Origin: Quillaja saponaria
Taxonomy: Eukaryota; Streptophyta; Magnoliopsida; Fabales; Quillajaceae
Direction of reading: 5' to 3'
NCBI GenBank assembly: GCA_029379385.1
Contig: CM055608.1
Location: forward strand, 23,558,350 to 23,622,349
Length of the DNA stretch: 64,000 nt
The translations under genes and the position numbers were made by a program. Within the stretch, counting starts at the first letter, position 1. The number at the start of each line of letters is the position of its first letter. Positions 34,072 through 46,769 of this stretch are shown here, one piece after another. The notes under the pieces were generated by a model, which saw only the letters and a list, made by a program, of their open reading frames with translations, made no database searches and was not told the origin of the DNA.

Positions 34072-37000
34072 CTAATCAGAATCACTTGAGCTGGAGCTGG
34101 AATCATTGTGAGACTTTTTCTTCTTCCTTCTTGTACTGGAGCTGCTTAGAGCTATATTTTCAGTAGGTTCGTTGGATACATGTTCTGATTTCTCCACAGG
34201 AGTTCTGCTTGTTTCTTCAACACCATTTCCAACATCACATGACTCGATGACCTTGGCTGAACCCACTCCACTTGCTTTTATGTCCACTGATCCATCCTCT
34301 GAATCCAAGGCTTTTGGAAGTTCTGCTGGGCTACCTTCTGATACTTGCTTTATATCAATATGAATATCATCCACAGATCTAGCTTCAATGACTTGCAAGT
34401 CTGAATCGGTTTCAAAATTATTTTTGGATTCTTCTATAACTAGTTGATCCTCAACCATACTAGGAAGGATTGCTTCCTTAACATCTACTCCTCCATGAAG
34501 TTTCTGGAAAGCCACACCAATATCTTCAAGTGATCTTGCTTCAAAAGCTGGGAGCCCTTGCCCACTCTCTGTTGTATTTAATTCTTTAGACAAGATTCCA
34601 GCTTCACCAGTCACAGCCTCTACTTTTGCTAATCCATTCTCTGAGTCCGAGGCTTTTGGTAGCTCCCCTGGACTGCCTTCTGATCCTAGCTTTGTAGCAA
34701 TATGAATATCTTCCACAAGTTTAGCTTCAAAGATCTGCAGGTCTGAATTGTTTTCCAAATAATCTCTGGTTTCCTTCATAAATAACTGGTCCTCAATCAT
34801 ATTAGGAAGGATGATCTCCTTAACATTCACTCTTTCATGAAGTTGCTGGAAAGCCACGTCAATATCTTCAATTGATTTTGCTTCAAGAACTGGGAGTTCT
34901 TGCTCACTCACTGATGCATTTAAATCTTTAGGCAATATACCAGCTTCACCAGTCACAGCTACTTTTGCTGATCCATTCTCTGAATCCAAGGCTTTCGGAA
35001 GCTCATCTGGACTACTTTCTGATACTTGCTTTATAGCAATATGAATATCTTCCACGGATCTAGCTTCAATAACCTGCAAGTCTGAATTGGTCTCGAATTG
35101 ATCTTCAGATTCTTTCATAACTAATTGGTCCTCAACCATACTAGGAAGAATGACTTCCTTAACATCAACTCCTTCATGAAATTGCTGGAAAGCCCCGCCA
35201 ATATCTTCAAGTGATCTTGCTTCAAGAACTGGGAGCTCTTGCTCACTCCCTGCTGTATTTAATTCATTTGGAAAGAAACCAGCTGCAACAGTCCCGCCTT
35301 CAGTCTCCTCTGGTATTAGCTCAGAATTGAGTGTCCCACCATCTTGGACAGTCAAATCTTTAGGTAAGGTGTGAACTTTAGTATGCCCAACATTAGTTTC
35401 CTCTGAAATCAGCTCATGATGAAGTGACTCATCTGCATCTCTGACACTGAAATCCCCAACAGTATCCAATTCAGACAAGATTGCTTCATCAATATCTTTT
35501 ATCTCACCTGTCTCTTTGATAATTTCTTCAGAAAATTGAGACTTGTATGCTTCTTCCAAACGATTAAAATGTTCTAGCACCTCAATGCGATCTTCGTTTA
35601 CGATTCCATCAAGCACATCAACTTTGAGATCCATTCCACCAATGGGTGATTTATGCTCAGGACTTTTAGGTAGGATCAGACTGGAATCAGAAGGCGATGC
35701 AGAGAGATTTAGTGGAGCTTTGTCCATGGATTCCTGCATATCTTGTACATCTTGATTTTTGGAGATGCTAACTGCCTGTGTGGAGTCTCCCATGATGGTA
35801 GACAAGTTCTGCATTATCTCAAAGAATCCAGTATCAGTTTCCTCAACTACGTAATCTATATCATAACTTAGCTTGCCGTGGAACACTTAATTCAGATCAG
35901 TTATCAAAGCAACACCTTCTGTATGTTAAGTATTAGATAAAGAAAACAGATCAAATGGACAGATGAGAGGTTTTTTGCTATGATAAAGGCAACAATCTGT
36001 AGCCAAGTTAACATTATGGAGAAAATAATGATATCTCTAAGTTAAGACACGGACATGATATTCAAAACATATACTGTTAAGCATAAAAACTTGAGGATTC
36101 CGCCTCCAGTTGGGTAATAAATCTAAAGTTTTGCATCACTGCTTATCCATTAAATAGAATGAATGTCCACATAAAAGAATAAAAATAAAAATAAGCATTA
36201 TGTTGGACAATTGGTATTGAAACAAAAACACTTTCTGTTGTGTGGACTATATAATAAGCCCACTAAAGATAGCATATTGCAATTTCTTGCCAAGAAACCA
36301 CAAATATAAGATGATAACCTATAGAAAAGTGGTCAACTATTTAATTAAGTTTAACAATGATGTCTAAAATCAAATCTGGAAAAAGAGGGATAACTTTTTC
36401 AAGTACAGCAAGGGTTGGCATTAGTAATAGTAATAATAATAATAATAAATAAATCATTGGCAAAATCTATTTCAATAACATGAAGCATAGTTGTCATACG
36501 ACTTACCTGACTTCCAGCTTCATCATCAAAAGATGGTGCCACCACAAATTTATCCAACCTGTTCTCTGCCAATTCATCATCCGATGAACTTGACAAGTGA
36601 ATCTGATCCTGCTGAAGCTGAAGAGTTGCTTCCTTTACCTCCTCAATGGGTTCAGACTCTGAAGGAAGGGAATTAGCATTTGTTGAAACATGCTCAACCA
36701 CAACTGAAGGTTTTTGTTCCTCTAATGCACACAAAATCGAGGAGTCACTTTGATAGCAAGAAGCAGCAGAATCCAACTTCTTCATAAATATCTTAGAACC
36801 AGCACTTGAGGAGTCATTTTGATCTTGTTCTTGAACAATGCCTTCATCCTTACTTGTCACACCACCTGCTAGTCCAATATCAGAAGACAAACCTGAATCA
36901 ACTGAAGCATGCTCAACCACAGACTGAGGCACAGTAGAACCATTCTGATCAACAAAACTTGTATCAACTACAGACAACTCATCTTCTCTAACAACATGCT

Positions 37001-39450
37001 GATTTGTATGTTTAGTTTCCCGCAACATGGATTCATTTTCATCTTCCACAGGTAGTTGGGAGGAGCCTGTCTGCATTTCTTCACAACCAGAAGTATTTTT
37101 CTCTATTCTCTCCTTATGCATTTCAGATTCTTTATCTCCCAGTGGCTTAGATATTTCAACTGATGCCAGTGGTGAACCCCTCTCAGACATCTCTGCCAGT
37201 GTATCAGAAGAAATGGAAGAGAAAGAGTGTAGCTTGTCAACAGCTGGGGGGCTAGAATCATAAACAGGCTCCTTATGTTGATTGTCTTCCACCTCTCCAC
37301 TCATAAACTGGAAGTCCGATTCCCCCACTAAAGGTTGTTCTGAAATTCTTGATTCCTGGAAATGAATATTCTCTTGCTCTGAGCTTGGAAATCTTTCCTT
37401 TTTCTCTCCAGGTATATTGTCAATTACTTCTGATATTGAAGACCTGATTGATCCACAGCTGCTGTCATCATCCACTGGTTCTGTTCTCAAGTGGATTTCA
37501 TCTGTATTGAGTTCCTCAGGAAGTTGCGCCTCTCTTGTTTCAGAGTTAGATCCCATTTCAGAGGGATTCTCCACCCCGCCCAATATTATTTCAACCTCAT
37601 CATGGAGAACATTTCGCCCGTCAACATGTTCTATCTCCGCAGAACCAAAATCTCCAGATGATTGGCTTCCTTTGTCAACAAGGTCAGAAACATGATCTAT
37701 GTTGGAGATAACTTCTGTTTCTTGGGGAAAATCTTGTTCATTGATCTTTATGTCATCCTCATTAGCAGAACTAGCCGAATCAGTATCAGGAACAGAACTC
37801 AGCTTTGAATCACTTACTTCACTTGATTGTCTTTGGAATGAAGAATAGCTTGTTCCCTCTGACGACAACCGTTCAGGTACAAATACAGGTTTCCACTTCA
37901 TATCTTGCCTCTGCTTGAAACCCCCTAACCCTGATGGTCCCAAGCTGAAACTTTCATGCCGCCGAAAGGCTTCTTTCTGACTGAACATCATGAATTCTTG
38001 CTGAAAACTGTCTCCCTTGAGATCTGGTTTTTCTTCATTTGGGTCATAAGGAATATCAAAAGGGTTTCGTCTTGGCTGCAAAATAGATGGAGCTGACCCA
38101 GGAATGGGTGGTAATCCCATATCACCATAAGTATCTTCAGGGGTATCGAATGGGTTACGTCTTGACGTTGAAATGGGTGAAACATTGAAAGGAAGATCAA
38201 CACTTTCCAAGTCTATCAGATTTTTCTCAGCCATCAATTTAAAACTTTTCCTTGCTCTTCTCCTAGCAATAAGATTCTCCAAACGTTGGTTCCTCTCAAG
38301 CTCTGAAGTTCCGAGATCCATAAGATTCTTTTGGTCATCCTCCGTCCACTTAATTGCAGATTTACTTTCATCCTCCTTGCCTGCCTGTGTTTCTTCTTCC
38401 TCTTCATCATCATCATGGTCATCAACAGCATCTTCTTCCACTTCATCTCCCTGGTTTTCAGTATCCTCATCCGAGTCAATACTGCTATCATTACTTTCAT
38501 GAGACCGCTCCGAAGCAGCATAAGAAGCATCATGCAACATATGAGCAAGCTGTGGGACTTCTAAGTCTAGTAGTGGATGGAGCTCGTCAAGCATTGGAAT
38601 GATGTCAGCCATTGAAGCATCTGGTGAGGAACTCTCTGCCCCATCAGACCCAGATTCCAAAGACTCATCATCATCATCATCTCCTTGTTTCCAAGATAAC
38701 CCAGGTGAAGAATCCAGGTGATCTCCCTTGAATTCATCAAGAGACTCTTGTGGAGATTTCTCATTTTCAGTTTCAAGAATGCCATCATTTATATTTTGAC
38801 CCAAGATATATTGATCCTCAACAGCTTCCCTATCACTTGAAACACCTTCATTCTTCAATTTCTCCTCATGAACTCCCCTCTTATTTTCCAATTCCAAACT
38901 GCAGAATTCCTTCTCCCCTCCCTCATTTGCTAGCTTCTCCTGTGGAATTTCCTGGGAACTTTCATCAATTAGTGGCACATAGGAAAATGAGTCATCATCT
39001 TCCTGAACCTTACTAAATTTATCTTCTACCAAACTTGCTTCTTCAATGCCTATCTCTCCAACATCACTGTTCTCTTCTGTGTATCTGTTTCCAGTAGAGC
39101 TCTCATCTCTCTCGGCAATAACAGTGGAACCCCCACTAAACCCCGGTTTGAAAGGATGAAATGCCATGAGTAACGTTCTCTTCTTTTTCAATTTCGGGTA
39201 TGTTAGGTTGCCCGAAACTCAAAAGGGTCCCAAGCAAAACAGCAGTGCAAACCAATACAGGGGATGCAGAAACCAAAATGGAAAATACAAAAGGAAATGA
39301 TCTGTAGAGAAAAACCAAGAAACAAAGCATACCCACAAGGAATGGATGATTGCAAACTGATCTATAACATGTTCTGATTAATATGATCAACATTTTTCTG
39401 ATTTGCATTCCAATCTCCAACACTGTTCCCATCCCTCTCTCTCCTCTCAC
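34072..39450 (-). CDS. Large acidic membrane-anchored protein, At5g17910-like, with a frameshift
   Basis: Exon 1 is 39450-36507 (donor CAG|GTAAGT). Intron 36506-35872. Exon 2 is 35871-34072 (acceptor GGCAAG|CTAAGT, phase 0). The N-terminus has two hydrophobic segments (about residues 34-55 and 56-78: FLVGMLCFLVFLYRSFP and SASPVLVCTAVLLGTLLSFG), typical of this plant family, recalled as 'cardiomyopathy-associated' or 'dentin sialophosphoprotein-like'. A long, disordered, Glu/Asp/Ser-rich region follows, with conserved blocks RRNPFDTPEDTYGDMGLPPI, PGSAPSILQPRRNPFDIPYD and MKWKPVFVPERLSSEG. The C-terminus is Ser/Asp-rich (RKKKKSHNDSS). Near 39136-39145 the frame breaks: TGV is followed by TAG, while the continuing frame resumes with SGGSTVIAERDESS. 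Removing one T from GTTTAGT would join them (about 1580 residues). Exon 2 holds three repeats of about 115 residues. The biochemical role is unknown to me. Confidence 0.8.
34350..35290 (-). repeat. Three tandem ~115-residue coding repeats in the acidic protein
   Basis: Three copies of a module occur in order: LPVLEARSLEDIGGAFQQFH, LPVLEAKSIEDIDVAFQQLH and LPAFEARSLEDIGVAFQKLH. Each is followed by V(D/N)VKE.ILP(S/N)M(V/I)EDQL, then (D/N)SDLQ(V/I)(I/F)EA(R/K).V(E/D)DIHI, then (S/G)SP.ELPKA.DSE(N/D)G. The DNA repeat is about 345 bp, running from about 35240 down to about 34290 on the minus strand. Confidence 0.85.
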
Positions 39451-39780
39451 TGTATTTGTAACTTTCTCTCTAGATGAATCTGTTCTAATAGGAAATCAAG
39501 CAACAAGAAAATGGGCACTTATGTAAGATAAATGAAACTAGATCGAAACTAAAAGACAAAGCCAAATTAAGAAAGTTTGGGAATTGATAAAGAATCTAAA
39601 CACAAATCTACCTGAACAATCTAATCAACCAAAAGTCCATGCAATTGGAAAGATCAATTTAATACCTGAAATCCATAATTCCAGAAAAACAAATTAATGG
39701 ATTGATCACAGTATAGACCGAAGAGCATAGAGAAGGAAATTTTGGAGAGGAATGCTTCACCAGCTAGGATTGTTGAAACC
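39451..39780 (-). other. Probable 5' UTR of the acidic protein gene
   Basis: Upstream of the ATG, minus-strand donor-like sites TTCAG|GTAGATT (near 39610) and TTTCAG|GTATTAA (near 39668) suggest one or two leader introns. A hexamer-type repeat (GGTATTT three times) lies at about 39893-39916, further upstream. No protein is inferred here. Confidence 0.4.
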
Positions 39781-40141
39781 AAAGAAAAAACAGGCAATGG
39801 GAATCCTCTTCTTTCTTCTTCTTTCTTTTACTTTATGGGCCTTTGAAGGAATTACAACAACAGCTCCAGAGAGCTGTATGTGTGTAATGGTATTTGGTAT
39901 TTGGTATTTGGTATTTGATTTTGACAGGGAAAAAGAAAATGGGGCGGCACAAAAAGAAGAGAAAGAGAAAGAGATTGAACGAGAAAGAATGTTTTTTTAT
40001 TTATTTTTTTCTACAAAGAAATCTCCTACTCTGTCATACTTTTCCTGTTATGGGATATAAACTTACGAATGAATCTACAACATTTCATTTCTCAGTTCTG
40101 GTGATCTCATTCTCATAATCACTTAATCTTTCTCGTCCATT

Positions 40142-42150
40142 TCAATGCCTGATGAGATTGTTTTGGTTCAAATTGTTAATCATAGCCGTTAAAAGTAAGT
40201 TGACAAAGTGGTGTCCAAATAGCATAGAGTGGAGGCGGATGTACATAATCTTTATCTCCTTGAATAAATCGATCATTATTATATTGATAATAAAAGAATG
40301 TTTAGGACGAAGATCAAAGTGTTGAATGATCATTACACAGTGGGGTGTTGCTGTCATTTTTTATTCTCTGTTCTTAAAATTTGTTTCTCTTTTGTCTAAT
40401 AGGACATTCTCAGCTAGCTTGCTTCCCACTCATATGTTCCCACTTCTCTGGTCACTATGCCATGAGATATAACATCTTGAACAAGCACATATAGAACTAA
40501 ACAATAGGATGTTAATTTATTTTATTAATGAATTATTGAATTAATAACTATCTTTAATTAACTCAATTTAATTAAGTTATAAATTCTAAATTAGTTAAGT
40601 CGACTTCATGAATCATTTTTCTTTATTCGCATTGATCCAATAGTGTTATTTTTAGTTAAATTAATATCAATTATATAATTCTCACGAACTTCTTTTTTAT
40701 GTAATTCTTTATTACTTCTATCTTGTCTAATCTCATTCACCTGCACCAAGTCATATTTCCTAATTACAATATCCAACAAATTACGTTGGATACGTATAAA
40801 CCACCACAAGCTATTCTTTCATTTTTAATATATTGTGTTAATATTTTTTACTAAATATATGTTTGTTTAAAAAATAAAATTAATGACTTGTTATGAATAA
40901 GTTGTTGATGCAGCTAACTAATAAAAATCATTTTTGTTAGTCTAGAGCAAGATTTGAAAACTAATAAGAGAGTAAAGATACTTGATTTAAACTCATTTAA
41001 GTTTTAACTCAAATTTTAGAGATAACTAGTTTATTTTATATCTAGATACTCTCATGTTCTAGTAGAAACATAAGAAAGTCATGTATGAAACAGAGAGATT
41101 ATAACAAAATTTTATTCCAAAATTAAAATATTTTATGAATAATATATTTTCGAAAGGGGATGACTCATATTACACATGATAGATACGACTACCCCATTTA
41201 CTTTAGATAAAAAAAATATTTATAACTAAAAAAATATGATCAATCAGTCTATTGATCCACTTTTTCCTTTGCTAACAATAATGGTTTATCTTGTTAATAT
41301 TTAGCTATACTCATTATTTGTAAAAGATGATTAATCCATGCAACAGAGTATGTTTATGTGTGTTTTAAAACAATAAATAATGTGCCTGCCAGGCTGCCAT
41401 GGATGAGCACTTGATTAGTCACTTGTTGAGCCACTTACATTATTAATGACATGGTGGCCATGATTAGTCTCCATGTTTTTATGTGATGACCCAACCATGA
41501 TCATTTCTCTAACATACATTTCACACTCCTGTATGAATATCTATAGCCAATAAGCCAATAAGCCGATAAGCCAAATTAGCCTACTGGTCTGCCCGCCTAG
41601 AGCGAAAACCTAAAAAAAACCCAGATCCTCTGCAACAAAAGGTGCTCCAATTTTTGTTCTTTTTTTCTCTGTTTTCCTTAGCAAGACTTAAGATTAAACC
41701 TTTCCATTGATATTATATTTATACTTTGCAAATGGGCTGGTAATAATAATGTTTGAGTCACTACCATTTGCAAAAACTCAAAAAGATATAAAAAAGAAAA
41801 TACACTTTGCAGGTAAAAACACTCTTGACTATCAAAGGATTCATCATATTCAACTCTTTCTGGTTGGCCCTCAAAGTTGTCCCCCATGTATCTCTAAAGA
41901 AAACAGGAAAAAAGAAATTAATGTTTAACATAATGGTCGCAAATTGTAATGGTCATCATCATTTATTTAAGGTGCAATTTTAAGATGTTGACAATCCAAA
42001 AGAATAATACAATTGATCAGAACCTACGCCAGCATTTCTTTCTTTTGGATGCATTGACAACACCTTTGGCACATCTTTGGAATCATGTGGTTGGCCTTGT
42101 ACACTGTAATCAACTTCTCCAAGTTTGATAGAGCTGCTTCATCACCAGAA
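40142..42150. other. Intergenic region between the acidic protein and CRAL-TRIO genes
   Basis: AT-rich, without a recognisable coding frame. A short imperfect tandem array lies at about 41546-41572 ('ccaataagccaataagccga', then 'taagcc'). The part next to 42153 is presumably the 3' UTR of the minus-strand CRAL-TRIO gene. Confidence 0.5.
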
Positions 42151-42152
42151 AT

Positions 42153-45100
42153 TCAACCTTCGTCAGAGGCCTCAGAATTATGGTCAGATGCTAACTCTGA
42201 TAGTTGTGATTCAGACAAAACTGACTGTAGGTGACTTGATGATGAACAACCAGAATCCATAAAATCAGACTTTTTCTTGTCGTCTTCTCTCATCTTTTGT
42301 GCATAAACCTTATAACCAAACTGAACCCCACTTCTCCCACCAAAACAACATTCCACCTTGTCCATATCAAAGATCTCTTCCATTAGCTTCCAGCTCTCTG
42401 GGTTGTCAGCATAAACAAAGTGTACTTTCTTAAAAGTCTTGGGCTCAAGGAAAGGTTTCACCATCTGTTTCAAAGAAAAATGTAGGAGTTATGGAAACAG
42501 AAACTTGGACAACAAATCATCTGAATTGCATAAGAAATGAAAATATATAGAGGAAGTTCTTCTCCAGTACAATTTTATTGGGAAGCTTTACCAGTAGTTT
42601 TATTTTCCATTTTGTTTCTTTCTATGTTTGTATAGGTATAATATACATCTATGCTTACACATGTTGCCTGTGTGCGTGCATGTGTGTACTGAAACTATAG
42701 ATGCTAGCTGTCTGAGGTTCTTTTCTAAGCAAGTCCCCCAAGGTGCACCACGCAGAAAGTATGTTCCTAATGCCAGCAAGTGTACTAGTGGAGAATTGAA
42801 CCGGATCACTGAGCTACAGGACAAGTGCTTACCCACTATTTTCATTGGTGGTCATTAATCTAGAACCTATTTGAGGGAAGAAACCCTCCCCAGGAACATA
42901 CAGGGAAACTAAATTGAACACTAACACTGCTGATGGTTTCTGAAGTAAAGTTTTGAGGAACTCAAGAATCGGGACAAGAATTTAATGTAACTTGCTTATT
43001 GGTGCAGAGTTTTGGCTAGCTTCACAGAAGATACAATCTAGAATCGTCTTGAGAACGCATATTTTTATTCCTAACAACAATAAAAGAGTTCCGAATCAAG
43101 TTTTAAGACTTACTACCGGAGCAGCAACATCAGTTGATGTTATAGCTGAAAATTGAAATTTGGTTGACTGAATAACAAAAGTAAGATTTTATACATGAAC
43201 ATTTATCATCAATCATATAAGAATCTAAAGCATAGTTCCAACATTATTCATATACTTAAAAAGTCATTTTTAATTGAATTAAAAGACGCCAAGGCAACCA
43301 TCAAAGCATGCAAATTATACTAATATTTCAAATGAACAAAACACAGAAAGGAATATTGATCTGCTCCTTTACAGAAAAAGAAATGTTCTGTTAAATTTCC
43401 TAAAAATAATACTTCTCCTACACATTGTGTGAATAATATTCCCTGCACTCTATGTATACATATGCCCAAACCAGCACAAAATAGCCTAAACCTCACTTTC
43501 AGCCTTTCAGGCCATGGTTGGAAGGTGTAAAATAGGAAGGAGAAAGAGGAGATCGAGGTTATTTTCTTCAAGGAGCGTCCCATTCGCGCTTCTCTCCTTC
43601 CTATTCCCACCTTTACTATAGCATAGCCAAGGCAGAAAACTTCTCGCATTCAGAAAAAAATATCAAGATAACTACTAGAGATATAGAACCACAAATAGTA
43701 CATACCTATCCCACATAAAAGAAGAGATAGACTACCATAAATCCCAGTCCACCAACATTATCTGTTCCATACCAATACCCGGTAGAAGAAAATCTAGGTT
43801 ATTAAATAGTATCAAATTTGAAACCAATTCATCATTTTAATTTGCAACGAGAAGTGAGACGGTAAACAGAGAAAGAGATAGGGAGAGGCAGTAAGCATCA
43901 TCTCCCCAAACCCTAAATCATGCCAAAACTAACCAACAACCATTTCCACCCTATAAGATCACTTCTCTATTACAGCTGATCCATTGATAGCCTTTCCCTT
44001 CCCATTTTGTAACAACCAGCCAGATGATTTCAGTGTACAACGAAATATCACCCAAGAGTCAAAAAGAAAATAAAAGGAAACTATAGGAGATGATGATCAC
44101 AAAAAGGGAGGAAGTACCATGACATACCGTCATAAAGGACTCAAATATCTTTGGTGGATTGTACAGAATTGCAAGGCCCAATCTCTCAGGGTAATGATCC
44201 TGCAAAATACGAGCCGTTTCCCTACTTGCCTTCATTGATATGTTTGATGAGTTCCATCCTTGAAAATCAATTAGCCACACCATCTGCTCCTGACCTGAAT
44301 GTAGGTTCAATATGGCATTCTCCATAGAGTAAACTAAGTGCTTGACCTGCCCGCTTGCTGAATTTGTATTCTGACACAGTTAACATATAAGGTTCCAACA
44401 AAAAAAATAAATTAAAAAAATGAAACTTCAATTGTGTTAACGTTAAAAATGAAAAAGAAATTAAAGTAACAACTGTAATCAAAATCATGATGGAATGTAC
44501 TTTTGAGGATATTCCTAAATATATTTAAATTACCTGACAACCAGGTCTCATGACAAGAACAATCCTTCCCTGCTTATCATAGTAATCAGCTCTGTATAAT
44601 TTTCCTGTCTCAGCTTCCTTAGCTATATCTTCCTAGGGAAAAAAAACAAAGGGCAGTTTATCAATTGCGGGTATCTAGTATTTTTAACTCATTGTTAGTT
44701 TTCAAAATTTATAATGATGTCTATGACTATGAGTCTCATTTCTAACATGGGAAAAATAAAATAAAAGGGTTATCAGAAAGAGAGACAGACAGATAGAGAG
44801 ATGTAGCTCACTTGAACTGCCACTTTTTTCTAACTGGTAATGGCAAGCGGCAGCTCTACAAAATATATCTGCCCTTATGATGATAATTATGTCAAACTAA
44901 AGTTGTGTCCTTCAGAACTTCAGGAGTGTACTTCTCATTCATTGTGTTTGAGAAATATTTGTCACTGTTGATGTTTTCTTATTCTTTACTTTTAACAAAG
45001 GGACTATATCTGAAGAAGGTTAGGAAATTGAAATTTTTTCTCTCTTCCACAATTGGCCCTCTTACCATTCAAGCTATAGCAATGATGCCGTTGTAAACAG

Positions 45101-46769
45101 AAAATCGTAGTGTACCTGGAAATCGATACATGTGAATGCATGCTGCAATATTGACATATTGTAAAAATTAATTTTAAATCTGAAATTCCATGTACCAAAA
45201 AAAAGGTTAAATAATTGATGGAGTATCTAACAAAAAGGTTAAAAAAATCTGAAAAATTATAGTATATATATATTTTTTTACCAAAATTACCAACCAATCT
45301 GGCATATAAGAATAACTTGTTTTAGTGTAGGAAGAATTATTGACTTTGAGTAATTTTCCATTAGATACTACATAAATCCCAGAGAAAGATGTTTTTCAGA
45401 AAATAAATAAATAAATTCTCAAGAGGAGTTAGTTACCAAAACATAGATCTCATTAAGTTCCTAGAGAGAAAATAGCAATAACTACTTAAAGAGAAGAAGG
45501 AAGCAAGACCGGGTGAATTGGAAAAATTAGCCTTAAGTAAGAAAGATGTGTTAGACAGGAGAGATGTAGGGGATAAATTTGAGCTTTTTACAAACTAGAT
45601 CTTGCACCCACTACATGGTTGCCATCCAATTTCTTTTCTTTATAAGAGAAAGTATAAATTTTAAAATAGTAGATAGTGTTCGGTAATTACTAATTTTGTA
45701 GGATGGTAATGGAAGTCATTAATGGTCAAAGGATGACATTTATTTGTTTACTTAGGGGCAATGATGACATTTTATACATAAAAAAGAGTACTTGGAGTAG
45801 TGGATGCTAAAGGTCTCTTCTTGCTTTTATAATACTATAGAACTATAGCAATAGAAGTATAGATAAGACAAGATAAGATATTCCATACCCATTGTATCTT
45901 CTCAGGCTTGTATTCCAGCCTCCATTTCAAGGTTGCTTTCAACATCTTCGCAGCCTTCTTTGTATTCCAGTTACGTGCTCTAAGGTACCTTAATACTGAA
46001 GCATCTGAACATAGGGATGGAAACTTATCGGCAATAGGACCTATGATCTTCCTGATTTCATTGATCTGGAGAAGAGAATAACTAGTTCACAAACAACACA
46101 AATTCCAATAGACTTATACTTTATTCTTGTAGACCTTCTGACTATAAAATCGCTTCAAACTCAGATAATTAGTGGAACAGAAAGGTTGCCTGTCCTTTAA
46201 TTACATATCATCTTTTGATAAGTATGGTGCTTTACTGCTTTACAGAGTATGAATTAACATCTTTGATTGTTAAGTTTTAATCTATGAAATAGCTGTACAA
46301 GACAATTCAGTCTTGCCTCACTACTCATAGTACACAAATCTGAAAACTCGGCTGTACTTGAAAGTTGAAACAACTTGTTGCTGTGGATAACAAGTACTCT
46401 TTACTCTGAAAGTTGTGCAATCATCCTAAGATATCAATTGTACATTATAAATCCAAGTGATCATAGTTAATAATATGTTAGGAAGTATATGGATAATCAC
46501 GAAAATTTCAGGTGGTGATAGTACTATGAAGATGGCTATACTTATATGCTAAGAGTCTTAAAAACTTAATTCACACCATCCAAATTGTCACTTAAAGCTG
46601 ATAGAAGAGATCCAGAAAACTCGTCTCTATTATATGTTATAGTAAAAAAGAAAACCAAAAGTTACTTCATATACAAATTACAATCAAGTACAAGTACCTT
46701 AGCCTGCTGCTCTTCAGGAGCCAAAGCTTTCTCCATTGCACTTCCTCTGATCAGTTTTATAGACGACAT
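42153..46769 (-). CDS. CRAL-TRIO (Sec14-like) domain protein, complete
   Basis: Five coding exons: 46769-46698, 46065-45889, 44632-44534, 44370-44128 and 42464-42153. All are GT-AG and phase 0, giving 300 residues. Residues about 20-80 form the CRAL-TRIO N-terminal helical region (SDASVLRYLRARNWNTKKAA, KMLKATLKWRLEYKPEKI). Residues about 90-260 form the lipid-binding CRAL-TRIO fold (GKLYRADYYDKQGRIVLVMR; MVWLIDFQGWN; YPERLGLAILYNPPKIFESF; MVKPFLEPKTFKKVHFVY). A Ser/Glu-rich tail ends in SDHNSEASDEG. The set matches small plant phosphatidylinositol-transfer-like proteins of the Sec14 group (At1g22180/At4g08690-type, from memory), which bind or move phospholipids at membranes. The ATG at 46769 heads the exon; a second in-frame ATG is 11 codons on. 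No lesion was seen. The last intron (44127-42465) contains a SINE candidate. Confidence 0.92.
42600..42850 (-). mobile_element. tRNA-derived SINE candidate in a CRAL-TRIO gene intron
   Basis: On the minus strand AGTGGGTAAGCACTTGTCC (about 42820-42838) resembles a Pol III A box. GGTTCAATTCTCC (about 42790-42802) resembles a B box at the usual distance. The body continues with CTGGCATTAGGAACATAC and ends in a pyrimidine/AT-rich region by about 42600. No flanking duplication was confirmed. Confidence 0.5.

Noticed and set aside
34172..39016. Many plus-strand frames opposite the large acidic protein
   Set aside because: Chance frames in a long, biased, Glu/Ser-rich gene; their composition is simply the antisense of acidic and serine codons.
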